The notes below the pieces were generated by a model. It did not search any database. It was not told the DNA's origin and was given only the letters and a program-made list of their open reading frames with translations. A stretch of DNA of 64,000 nucleotides, from NCBI RefSeq assembly GCF_000277125.1, contig NC_016946.1:4154001-4218000 (forward strand), read 5' to 3'. This document shows positions 42,474-49,712 of this stretch, piece by piece; position 1 is the first letter of the stretch; the number at the start of each line of letters is the position of its first letter. The position numbers were made by a program, and so were the translations under genes. This stretch comes from Mycobacterium intracellulare ATCC 13950 (GTDB lineage: Bacteria; Actinomycetota; Actinomycetes; Mycobacteriales; Mycobacteriaceae).

Positions 42474-43130
42474 TCACTCGATCGGGGCGCACAGCGGCTG
42501 GCGCAACTCCTGCTCGATCCGGGTGGCCCACCGGTCGGCCTCCGTTAGAGCTGAGTCGCCGTTTGGGTGTTGCTGATCGTCCTTCCAGCGCTTGATCAGA
42601 CTGTGTTCGATGCCGAGCTGATCAAGGACCCGGCCGACCACATAATCGGTCACTTCGTCGACCGAGGTGGGCCGCGCGTAGTACGCCACCGTCGGTGGGA
42701 AGATCACGGCTCCGGCTCGCGCCAGGTAGTGCATGTTCTCCAAGTGGATCTCACTCAACGGGGCCTCGCGCGCGACCAGGACCAGCCTGCGTCGTTCCTT
42801 GAGCGTCACGTCGGCGGCGCGCGTGATCAGGTTGTCGCTGAAGCCGATTCGGATGGCGCTCAACGTCTTCATGCTGCACGGGCAGACCACCATGCCGTCG
42901 GTGCGGAACGATCCACTGGAGATGCCGGCGGCGAGGTCGCGTGCGCTGTACGCGTGTGAGGCCAACGCCCGAACCGCCTCGACGCTGGTATCGGTCTCGA
43001 GCTTGATCGTCGCCCGCGCCCAGTCACTCAACACCAGGTGCGTCTCGACACCCAAGTGCCCGAGGGTTTCCAGTAGGCGGATGCCCAGAGCGGCACCGGT
43101 CGCTCCGGTCATGGCAATCACCAATCTCAT
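42474..43130 (-). CDS. ubiX: UbiX family flavin prenyltransferase
   Basis: A 218-residue flavin prenyltransferase that joins dimethylallyl phosphate to FMN to form prFMN for UbiD. The N-terminal MTGATGAALGIRLLETL binds the flavin phosphate, CPCSMKTLSAIRIGFSDNLITRAADV is the family core, and VLVAREAPLSEIHLENM matches the phosphate-binding loop. A perfect GGAGGAGG lies before the ATG. It lies 36 bp after the Dps gene and 10 bp before ubiD. Confidence 0.94.
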   Translation of the reverse strand: MRLVIAMTGATGAALGIRLLETLGHLGVETHLVLSDWARATIKLETDTSVEAVRALASHAYSARDLAAGISSGSFRTDGMVVCPCSMKTLSAIRIGFSDNLITRAADVTLKERRRLVLVAREAPLSEIHLENMHYLARAGAVIFPPTVAYYARPTSVDEVTDYVVGRVLDQLGIEHSLIKRWKDDQQHPNGDSALTEADRWATRIEQELRQPLCAPIE

Positions 43131-43166
43131 GACCTCCTCCTTTCACGGATCGCCGCTCGAGAACAG

Positions 43167-43670
43167 CTACGGCGTAACGTTTTCCGACTTCAGCAGCCAC
43201 GCCTCTTTCTCGAGGTCATCGATGATGGCGTGCAATAGGTCGGCGGTCGCGGGGTCAGCAGCGTCGACGTCGTCGTGCACGGCGCGGATGGTGCCGACGA
43301 CGGCGTAGATGCGGGTGGTGATCAGGTCAACGGCTTCGGCGGCGCCGATCAGACCCGGGGGGATAGCCGGAACCGTCGTCGTCGCCACCACCGTGTCCGA
43401 GCGGCCGTCCGGGACCGCGTCCAACGCGCGCAGTCGTTCGGCGATTGTGTCGCTGGCCTCGCGGGCGGTGTCCACGATGGCGTCAAGTTGCAGGTGCAGG
43501 TCGCGGAAGTTCGTGCCGACGAGGTTCCAGTGCGCCTGTTTGCCTTGCAGGTGCAGTTCGATCAGGTCGACCAGGACCCTCTGCAGGTCTTCGAACAGGC
43601 TCGCCGCGGCCCGAAAGGGCCGTACGTCGGCGGCGTTACGCCGGTTGGCGGACAGTGAGATCGTCATCAT
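43167..43670 (-). CDS. Dps family ferritin-like protein
   Basis: A 167-residue four-helix miniferritin. The conserved ferroxidase segment reads LHLQGKQAHWNLVGTNFRDLHLQLDAIVDTAREASDTIAERL (about 41-82), with the His and Asp/Glu ligands of the interfacial iron site. Dps proteins oxidise and store iron and can coat DNA, protecting from peroxide. It is the first gene of the ubiX-ubiD unit, an unusual association; protection of oxygen-sensitive prFMN chemistry or handling of peroxide from flavoenzymes is possible. GAAGGGA precedes the ATG pair. Confidence 0.92.
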   Translation of the reverse strand: MMTISLSANRRNAADVRPFRAAASLFEDLQRVLVDLIELHLQGKQAHWNLVGTNFRDLHLQLDAIVDTAREASDTIAERLRALDAVPDGRSDTVVATTTVPAIPPGLIGAAEAVDLITTRIYAVVGTIRAVHDDVDAADPATADLLHAIIDDLEKEAWLLKSENVTP

Positions 43671-44065
43671 GCTTCCCTTCAGATGGGGGCCGGGTGGCGG
43701 TACCCACGGCAATCCTTCCGTCGTGGATCCAAGTCTGCGGCGAACCGAACGGCCGTCGCATCCGCTGGTGGCTAGTCATGCGGGGTCGTCGATCTTCACG
43801 CCATAAGGGGTCCGACGGCCCATGCTCCGGAACCCTTCGGTTCACTATGCGTTGCCGAAAGGTTGTGCCCACTTATCAGACGGGACATCTTTCCCACAAT
43901 TAGCGCCATGGCCGTACAAACGCCTGGGCGCTCTGCTGCGCCGCCTTGTTCAGCCGAAGCGAGAAAGTCCCGTGCAAATCGCTGCCGTTGTGCACACGCC
44001 GCGCGCGGTGATTGCGCTCGACGCACGCACTGTCGCCAGCCTCCGGCATGTCGAAATCCCACGCG
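43671..44065. other. Intergenic region with AraC-box A
   Basis: A 395-bp stretch between the end of araC and the start of dps. It contains box A (43882-43905). I see no convincing gene here; short open frames lack start signals. Confidence 0.5.
43882..43905 (-). promoter_or_regulatory. Shared box A upstream of dps-ubiX-ubiD
   Basis: A 24-bp element, on the plus strand GGGACATCTTTCCCACA then ATTAGCG. It matches box B at 45103-45126 at 20 of 24 bases, with GGGACA, TTTCCCACA and TAGCG all identical, in the same orientation. It lies about 212 bp upstream of the dps ATG. Confidence 0.65.
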
Positions 44066-44989
44066 TCACGCGAGCAAGTCCCGGCGGTAGGCGGTCGGCG
44101 TCGTCGCGAGCCTCCTGCGCATCACCGCCGCCAAATGCTGAGAACTCGCGAACCCGCATTGGTGGGCGATATCGGTGATGCTCAGTGACGGGTTGCCCAG
44201 CAGCTCACAGGCGTGCATGAACCGACGATTCATCAGCCACCGGTGCGGCGGCTCTCCGGTGCCCTCCAGGAACAGTCCTGAAAGGCGTGTCGTCGACAAG
44301 CCCACCACCGCCGCCAGTTCGTTCAGGCCGACATCATCCGAGAGGTGCGCCTCTAGGTAGTCGATTGCGCGCCGCAGGCGCCAATCCCGATAGCCTGGAC
44401 CGCTTTTCTTCGCTAAGGACGGGGATCCCGACACACTCGAGTGCTGGCGTATAAGTCGAACAACGAGTTGTTGACCGAGAGAGTCAATCATCATCCGGGA
44501 ACACCCGTCCCGGTGAGTCATTTCGCGAACGATCTGCCGGCATATGCTCTCTGCCAAAGGGTCCCGGGAACACATTGGATCGATCAACGTGACCGACCGA
44601 GCCACGTTGGCGGCGCCGCTTTCCACCGCGAGCCTTTCCACCATCGCGTGCGGCACATACACGTGCAGATAACTAAATGGCCGCTCAGCGCTGAATACTC
44701 CTCTTGGCTGTTCGCCGGCGACCACAACGTTCATGTGGAAAGCCGGATGTTCGCGGCCCCATTTGCGGCGCCCGTCACCAAAGTACGTGTGGTGGTGATG
44801 TCCGCTCAGGGGCATGGCGATAAGGTCCGTGGTGTCGACGGCCGGACCCACCAATTCGTATGCCGATTTGTTTTCGAACCGCCAGATCGCTGCGGTAAGA
44901 ACACCGCCGGAGCCTGTGATGCGTTGTCCGGGCTTGAAGCCCAGGCACTCAGAAACATCTTCGGGCGTGACGAATGCGGGCCCAGTCAT
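44066..44989 (-). CDS. AraC family regulator
   Basis: A 307-residue activator-type regulator. The N-terminal half (about 45-150) is a cupin-like effector domain with a His-rich stretch (SGHHHHTYFGDG). The C-terminal pair of helix-turn-helix motifs (about 205-305) reads LNELAAVVGLSTTRLSGLF and ITDIAHQCGFASSQHLAAVMRR. It sits between two divergent flavoenzyme operons, each preceded by the same 24-bp box, and is the likely regulator of both. It has its own promoter region containing box B. Confidence 0.92.
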   Translation of the reverse strand: MTGPAFVTPEDVSECLGFKPGQRITGSGGVLTAAIWRFENKSAYELVGPAVDTTDLIAMPLSGHHHHTYFGDGRRKWGREHPAFHMNVVVAGEQPRGVFSAERPFSYLHVYVPHAMVERLAVESGAANVARSVTLIDPMCSRDPLAESICRQIVREMTHRDGCSRMMIDSLGQQLVVRLIRQHSSVSGSPSLAKKSGPGYRDWRLRRAIDYLEAHLSDDVGLNELAAVVGLSTTRLSGLFLEGTGEPPHRWLMNRRFMHACELLGNPSLSITDIAHQCGFASSQHLAAVMRRRLATTPTAYRRDLLA

Positions 44990-45102
44990 GCTTGGACGCC
45001 CTGCCCAGGCGCCGTGTGGACGCCGCGCGCGGACCGGTCGCGGTCATCCGAGATCACACAGACAAGTCTCGACTCGGTGTCGGGCCTTCAGCCACCGATG
45101 AT

Positions 45103-45126
45103 GGGACACGTTTCCCACAGATAGCG
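45103..45126. promoter_or_regulatory. Shared box B between araC and the rightward operon
   Basis: A 24-bp element, GGGACACGTTTCCCACA then GATAGCG, in the 273-bp gap between araC (start 44989) and the first rightward gene (45263). The first 14 bases, GGGACACGTTTCCC, form a near-perfect palindrome. It matches box A at 20 of 24 positions. Confidence 0.65.
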
Positions 45127-45225
45127 ACATCGTCCGGCTACGCACGACATTCCCGAAATCGGTGCGTGTCTCGTGCACAAGGTACGCGCCGCAGACACGC
45201 CAGTGACCCACCTGTCGCGGTAGAC

Positions 45226-45237
45226 ACGTCCGGACGT
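45226..45237. promoter_or_regulatory. 12-bp palindrome ACGTCCGGACGT
   Basis: A perfect palindrome 25 bp upstream of the first rightward start codon and 14 bp before its ribosome binding site. It could be a repressor site or part of the promoter. Confidence 0.3.
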
Positions 45238-45262
45238 TTCGTTTTACACGCGGAGGAACACG

Positions 45263-45562
45263 ATGGATGTCAATCGGTTGGACGCCCAAGCGGCATCCAC
45301 GGTCACGGCGGAGAAATCGGCCAAGTCTCAAGCGAGACCGAACGCTCGATTTCCGGAGCACCGCCCCCTGCCCCTGCCGTCCGTGACGAGCATTGCAGGG
45401 CAAGCATGCTTTCACAGCTTCGTCGCGCTATCGCTGGTGTTCGCAAGCGCCATGTTGTGGGCGGCAACATTCGGCGAGCTTCCCATGTTCGTCAAGCCTC
45501 CCACACATTGCGTTCAATACGACTTCGGCCCGGCGGGCTCGGCTGACCGCCTCAGTCGATGA
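45263..45562 (+). CDS. Small hypothetical membrane protein, first gene of flavoenzyme operon
   Basis: A 99-residue protein with a polar N-terminus and one hydrophobic segment (about 52-71, FHSFVALSLVFASAMLWAAT). CGGAGGAA stands seven bases before the ATG, a strong ribosome binding site. Its stop overlaps the next start as ATGA. These two signals make a real gene likely although I know no homologue. It might anchor or escort a redox enzyme at the membrane. Confidence 0.6.
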   Translation: MDVNRLDAQAASTVTAEKSAKSQARPNARFPEHRPLPLPSVTSIAGQACFHSFVALSLVFASAMLWAATFGELPMFVKPPTHCVQYDFGPAGSADRLSR

Positions 45563-45756
45563 AGATGGGCATGAACACACACCGAAGCACGAGAACGAGA
45601 TTCGGCTCAGAGCGCTATCGCTTTGTGATCCCGGATTATTCGCGGTCGACCGAATTGGACGACTCGCTTGGCCGGGATGTCGTTTTGCGACAACTTGTCC
45701 TGCACGGCCTCGCCACGGTCTTGCTGATGATGGCCGCCTTCGCAATCAGCTGTTAG
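45559..45756 (+). CDS. Small hypothetical tail-anchored protein
   Basis: A 65-residue ORF coupled by ATGA to the preceding gene. It has a charged N-terminal part with an Arg/Tyr-rich patch and a C-terminal hydrophobic helix (about 46-64, LVLHGLATVLLMMAAFAIS), the shape of a tail-anchored membrane peptide. It ends 48 bp before the FAD monooxygenase gene. No family is recognised. Confidence 0.55.
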   Translation: MKMGMNTHRSTRTRFGSERYRFVIPDYSRSTELDDSLGRDVVLRQLVLHGLATVLLMMAAFAISC

Positions 45757-45804
45757 TCCTCGCGCGTCGTCCGCCGACAAAAACGGATCAGAAGGAGACT
45801 CAGT

Positions 45805-47211
45805 GTGCCTGAATTCGGCGAAACCGCAGTCGTTCTGGGGGGAAGCATCGCCGGCCTGATGGCCGCCCGTGTTCTGGCTGACTACTACACCACGGTGACC
45901 GTGGTGGAACGAGACGTTCTGCCCGAACGCCCAGTGGCCCGCCGCGGAGTGCCCCATGGCCCCAGTCCGCACATTCCCCAAGTTCGCGCCACGCAGACCA
46001 TGGAGGAGCTGTTCCCCGGGCTCCTCGATGAGTTGGTGGCGATGGGAGCGCGAGTGTGGAAGGACGGTGACCTATCGCGAATCTGGATGTCGTTCGCTGG
46101 GCACAAATTTCTGCAATCCGGCACCATCCCGGATCCCGAGACGGTGATCAAGTACTACGTCAATAGGCCCCTACTCGAGTGGTGCATCGGACGCAGAGCA
46201 CGCCACATTCCCAATATCGAGTTCCTCGTTGGCCACGATGCGGTGAGACTGACTTCGACTCCGGCCCGTAACCGGATTACGGGTGTCGTGACCGCACAGC
46301 GTGACTCAGGTGCGGAAAGAATCTTGGCCGCCGATCTGGTGGTCGACGCCACAGGACGCGGTTCGCGGACCCCGGTATTCCTCGACGATCTCGGCTACCG
46401 TCGCCCCCACGAAGATGAGCTGATGGTGCATGCCGCCTACGCGAGCACGTTGTTGCACGTGCCACCTGGAACGTTGCGCGAATACATGGCTGTCAGTGGC
46501 GCATTGCCCGGCCGGCCAACGGGATTCGCAATGTTCGCCGGCGAAAACGACACCTACATGGTTGGAATGCAGATGATGGCGGGAGGCCAGCCGCCCTCCG
46601 ACCACGACTCGCTGCTGGCCCGCTTGGCAGAAGTCGCGCCCGCGCATGTCGTTGAAGCCGTGCGTCGCGCCGAACCACTCGGACCGCTGCGTCAGCATCG
46701 CTTTCCAGCGAATCGGTGGCGCCGATACGACAAGTTGACGGCAATGCCTCAGGGTTTGATCGTCATCGGCGACGCCATGTGCAGCTTCAATCCAGTTTAC
46801 GGGCAAGGAATGTCGATCGCCGCTGTCGAGGCGCTCATCCTGCGCACGTGCCTTGAGCGCGGCGACCGCGACCTTCAGCGGCGGTATTTCCGAGCGGCCG
46901 CCAGGGAGATCCGGACCGCTTGGCAGGCCGCCGTCGGGGCAGACCTAACGCTTCCTCAAATCCAGGGGCCGCGGCCTTTGTCCATGCGAATAACAAACGC
47001 GTACCTCCGTCGGGTTATGGCAGCCGCGGAAACCGACCCCGTCGTCGTCCAGCAATTCATGCGGCTGATTGGCATGGTCGACCGTCCGTCGCGCCTGCTG
47101 CGCCCCTCGATGGTGTTGCGTGTCATGACGAAGTCGAGGCGGGCGACCAAGGACAAAACGCACGTCAGCGCCCAGCCCTGCAAGGAGGAACAGGTCAATG
47201 GACATCTATGA
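45805..47211 (+). CDS. FAD-dependent monooxygenase (PHBH fold)
   Basis: A 468-residue group A flavoprotein hydroxylase. The FAD-binding VLGGSIAGLMAARVLADYY (9-27), the DATGRGSRTP motif in the middle, and the VIGDAMCSFNPVYGQGMS GD motif (about 325-342) are intact. Such enzymes hydroxylate activated aromatic rings or related carbonyl compounds with NAD(P)H and O2. The GTG start follows AGAAGGAG. It overlaps the nitroreductase gene by 14 bp. The substrate is unknown, but an aromatic compound would fit the nearby UbiD decarboxylase. Confidence 0.9.
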   Translation: MPEFGETAVVLGGSIAGLMAARVLADYYTTVTVVERDVLPERPVARRGVPHGPSPHIPQVRATQTMEELFPGLLDELVAMGARVWKDGDLSRIWMSFAGHKFLQSGTIPDPETVIKYYVNRPLLEWCIGRRARHIPNIEFLVGHDAVRLTSTPARNRITGVVTAQRDSGAERILAADLVVDATGRGSRTPVFLDDLGYRRPHEDELMVHAAYASTLLHVPPGTLREYMAVSGALPGRPTGFAMFAGENDTYMVGMQMMAGGQPPSDHDSLLARLAEVAPAHVVEAVRRAEPLGPLRQHRFPANRWRRYDKLTAMPQGLIVIGDAMCSFNPVYGQGMSIAAVEALILRTCLERGDRDLQRRYFRAAAREIRTAWQAAVGADLTLPQIQGPRPLSMRITNAYLRRVMAAAETDPVVVQQFMRLIGMVDRPSRLLRPSMVLRVMTKSRRATKDKTHVSAQPCKEEQVNGHL

Positions 47212-47917
47212 AGCGCTCTACACGACCAGAACGATGCGCCGCATGCGGCCGGACCCGATACCTCTGGGCACGCAGGCCCGCATACTTGATGCGGCGATCC
47301 GTGCGCCCAACGGCGGCAACACCCAGCGCTGGCATTTCCTCGCGGTCGACGATCCCGCGCTCAAGCGCTCGCTGGGTGAGTTGTACCGCCGCGGCCGCGA
47401 GAAAGAGCACGAAGAATTCAGGACAGGGACAATGGCCGCGCCCGCGCCCGGCCTGGATCCCACCGCGCACGCCGACACGTTGCGTCGCGTCATCCGCTCG
47501 GGCGACTACCTGGCCGATCATTTCGACGAGACACCGCTATTGCTCTTTGTTTTCGCGATCGACGACCACGGCGGTGCCAACATCTTTCCCGCCATCTGGA
47601 GCGCGCTGCTGGCCGCCCGCGCCGAAGGCGTCGGCGGTGCCATGACAACTTTGCTGCGCTATTTCCCAGATGCGGTGAATGAGCTCTTGGGGGTGCCGAT
47701 CGAGCAGGGGTGGACGATGTCGGCCATGGTGGCGTTCGGGTATCCACTCGGCAGGTGGGACATTGCCGCCAATCGCCGCCCGGTGCACGAAGTCTCATCT
47801 CGTAACCGTTGGGGCGCTTCTTTCGGCACCGACGTGCCGCGACCACTGTGGCCCGGTAGCGACGAACCAATCCTGGGCAATCGGTTGCGGCAGGTGAATC
47901 CCGACTGCCGATGTTGA
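47198..47917 (+). CDS. Nitroreductase family protein (copy 1)
   Basis: A 239-residue FMN-dependent nitroreductase-fold protein. N-terminal ALYTTRTMRRMRPDPI and IRAPNGGNTQRWHFLAV bind the FMN phosphate and ring, and SAMVAFGYPLGRW is the C-terminal family motif. Reactions in this family include reduction of enones, nitro groups and dehalogenation. The start overlaps the monooxygenase end by 14 bp, with CAAGGAGGAA upstream, so coupling is firm. It is closely related to the protein at 54748-55446. Confidence 0.92.
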   Translation: MDIYEALYTTRTMRRMRPDPIPLGTQARILDAAIRAPNGGNTQRWHFLAVDDPALKRSLGELYRRGREKEHEEFRTGTMAAPAPGLDPTAHADTLRRVIRSGDYLADHFDETPLLLFVFAIDDHGGANIFPAIWSALLAARAEGVGGAMTTLLRYFPDAVNELLGVPIEQGWTMSAMVAFGYPLGRWDIAANRRPVHEVSSRNRWGASFGTDVPRPLWPGSDEPILGNRLRQVNPDCRC

Positions 47918-47961
47918 GAGCCAAGGATTCCATTCCACATCGATCAAATCGGGGAGATTGC

Positions 47962-48123
47962 GTGAGCACTTCAAACAAGGGCATTTTCGCTCGACGCCAC
48001 GACGACGCGCGTGGACGCCCTGTGAACGGGCATCAGCGGCTGCTCGGCCAAACCGGGTTCCGGATGGTCCGGAAAGCCGACACTCCAACGGATTTCAGCG
48101 TCGTCGAAGCGCGCGTCAGATGA
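47962..48123 (+). CDS. 53-residue hypothetical ORF coupled to the GMC oxidoreductase
   Basis: A small ORF with a GTG start preceded by GGGGAG at good spacing. Its TGA overlaps the ATG of the GMC oxidoreductase (ATGA). The peptide is basic and without a membrane helix (GIFARRHDDARGRPV, GFRMVRKADTPTDF). It could be a small partner subunit or only a translational coupler. Confidence 0.5.
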   Translation: MSTSNKGIFARRHDDARGRPVNGHQRLLGQTGFRMVRKADTPTDFSVVEARVR

Positions 48124-49688
48124 CTTCGACACCAATGCCGGCACCCGAGGTTGCCGCGCGCTACGACTTCGTGATCTGTGGGTCAGGGTCTTCTGGATCG
48201 GTCGTCGCCGGTCGGCTTTCGGAGAATCCGGACGTTACGGTGCTTTTGCTCGAGGCCGGTGAAACCGATGATGTTTCGGCAGTCCACGATCCCACGCAGT
48301 GGCCGCTGAACTTGGGTAGCGAGCGTGACTGGTGTTTCGTTTCGCAGCCGAGCGCCCATCTCAAGGGCAGATCGGTGCTGCTGTCGATGGGGAAGGTGCT
48401 CGGCGGGGGGTCGAGCATCAACGTGATGGTGTGGGCTCGGGGACATCGAAGCGACTGGGACTACTTCGCAACCCAGGCGGGTGACGAAGCCTGGGGCTAT
48501 GAATCGGTGCTTGACATCTACCGTCGCATTGAGGATTGGCACGGGCCGGCAGTCTCCGCCCGCGGCACCGGAGGCCCCATGTCCGTGACGTCCCCGCCCG
48601 ACCCCAATCCGATCGCTCCGGCCATCGTCGAGGCTGCTCGCTCGCTGGGGATCCCGAGCTATCCGAGCAACAACGGCGCCATGATGGACCGCGGCGGCGG
48701 CGCAGCGCTCTTGGACGTGACATTGCGAAACGGGCTGCGGCAGTCCGTGTATCGCTCCTACGTTCATCCGCACCTGCACCGCCCGAACATGACAGTCCTC
48801 ACCGGTGCGACGGTGACTCGGTTGGTCGTCGGCCGAAACCGGGCTACGGCGGTCGAGTTCTCGCACAACGATCGGACGCACCAGGTCGTCGCAGCACACG
48901 AGGTAGTTGTCTCGCTTGGGGCGATCAACACGCCAAAAGTCCTCATGCACTCCGGTATCGGCGACGCTGACGAGCTGCGCCGCTTCGGAATTCCCGTCGT
49001 GGCGCATCTTCCGGGCGTTGGCAGAAACTATCAGAGCCATCCACGGATCGACTGCGTGTGGGAATTCCGCGAGCCACTCGAGCCACGGAACAACGCCGGG
49101 GGCGCCGGGGTGTTCTGGAAGAGCGACCAGAACCTGGAGGCACCCGACCTGCAGATCTGCTTCGGCGAAGTTCCGTTGTCCAGCAGCGCGAACGCCGCCG
49201 CTTATGGCCTGCCGGAGCACGGGTGGACGGCGTGCGCCGGGGTGCTGCGCCCGAAAAGCTCTGGCCGAGTCCGGCTTACCGGAGCAAGGCCGTGCGACCC
49301 AGTGTCGGTCGAAGACAACATGCTGGCACACCACGACGACCTCGCGGCCGCCATCGCCTGCGTGGATCTCGCCCGTGAGATCGGAAACTCGACAGTACTT
49401 CGGCGTTTCAACAAGCGCGAGGTCATGCCGGGCGATCTCACACGTGCCGAGCTCGAACAGTTCATCCGCTATGGGGCCGAATGCTATTTCCACCAAAGCT
49501 GCACGGCGAAGATGGGACGCGACAGCATGTCTGTGGTCGACTCGAACCTCAAAGTTCATGGCATAGAAGGGCTTCGGATTGCAGATGCCTCGATCATGCC
49601 TCGGATCACCACCGGCAACACCATGGCGCCCTGTGTCGTCATCGGTGAGCGCGCCAGCGACATCCTCAAAACGGCGCACGGACTCTGA
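48120..49688 (+). CDS. GMC family oxidoreductase
   Basis: A 522-residue FAD-dependent choline-dehydrogenase-like enzyme. The FAD fold GSGSSGSVVAGRLSEN (21-36), VLGGGSSINVMVWARG signature 1, and the C-terminal catalytic pair His458 (YFHQSCTAKMG) and Asn500 (TTGNTMAPC) are visible. GMC enzymes oxidise alcohols to aldehydes; mycobacterial members include a mycofactocin-linked dehydrogenase, but no mft genes are near. The ATG at 48120 is supported by overlap with the 53-residue ORF; 24 bp separate it from the convergent LuxR gene. Confidence 0.93.
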   Translation: MTSTPMPAPEVAARYDFVICGSGSSGSVVAGRLSENPDVTVLLLEAGETDDVSAVHDPTQWPLNLGSERDWCFVSQPSAHLKGRSVLLSMGKVLGGGSSINVMVWARGHRSDWDYFATQAGDEAWGYESVLDIYRRIEDWHGPAVSARGTGGPMSVTSPPDPNPIAPAIVEAARSLGIPSYPSNNGAMMDRGGGAALLDVTLRNGLRQSVYRSYVHPHLHRPNMTVLTGATVTRLVVGRNRATAVEFSHNDRTHQVVAAHEVVVSLGAINTPKVLMHSGIGDADELRRFGIPVVAHLPGVGRNYQSHPRIDCVWEFREPLEPRNNAGGAGVFWKSDQNLEAPDLQICFGEVPLSSSANAAAYGLPEHGWTACAGVLRPKSSGRVRLTGARPCDPVSVEDNMLAHHDDLAAAIACVDLAREIGNSTVLRRFNKREVMPGDLTRAELEQFIRYGAECYFHQSCTAKMGRDSMSVVDSNLKVHGIEGLRIADASIMPRITTGNTMAPCVVIGERASDILKTAHGL

Positions 49689-49712
49689 CGCCGGCGCTTG
49701 GACATCGGTTTG

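Noticed and set aside
42474..43130. UbiX/UbiD as part of quinone biosynthesis
   Set aside because: Mycobacteria make menaquinone, which does not need this pair, and the neighbours (LLM oxidoreductase, tautomerase, AraC) point to catabolism or specialised metabolism.
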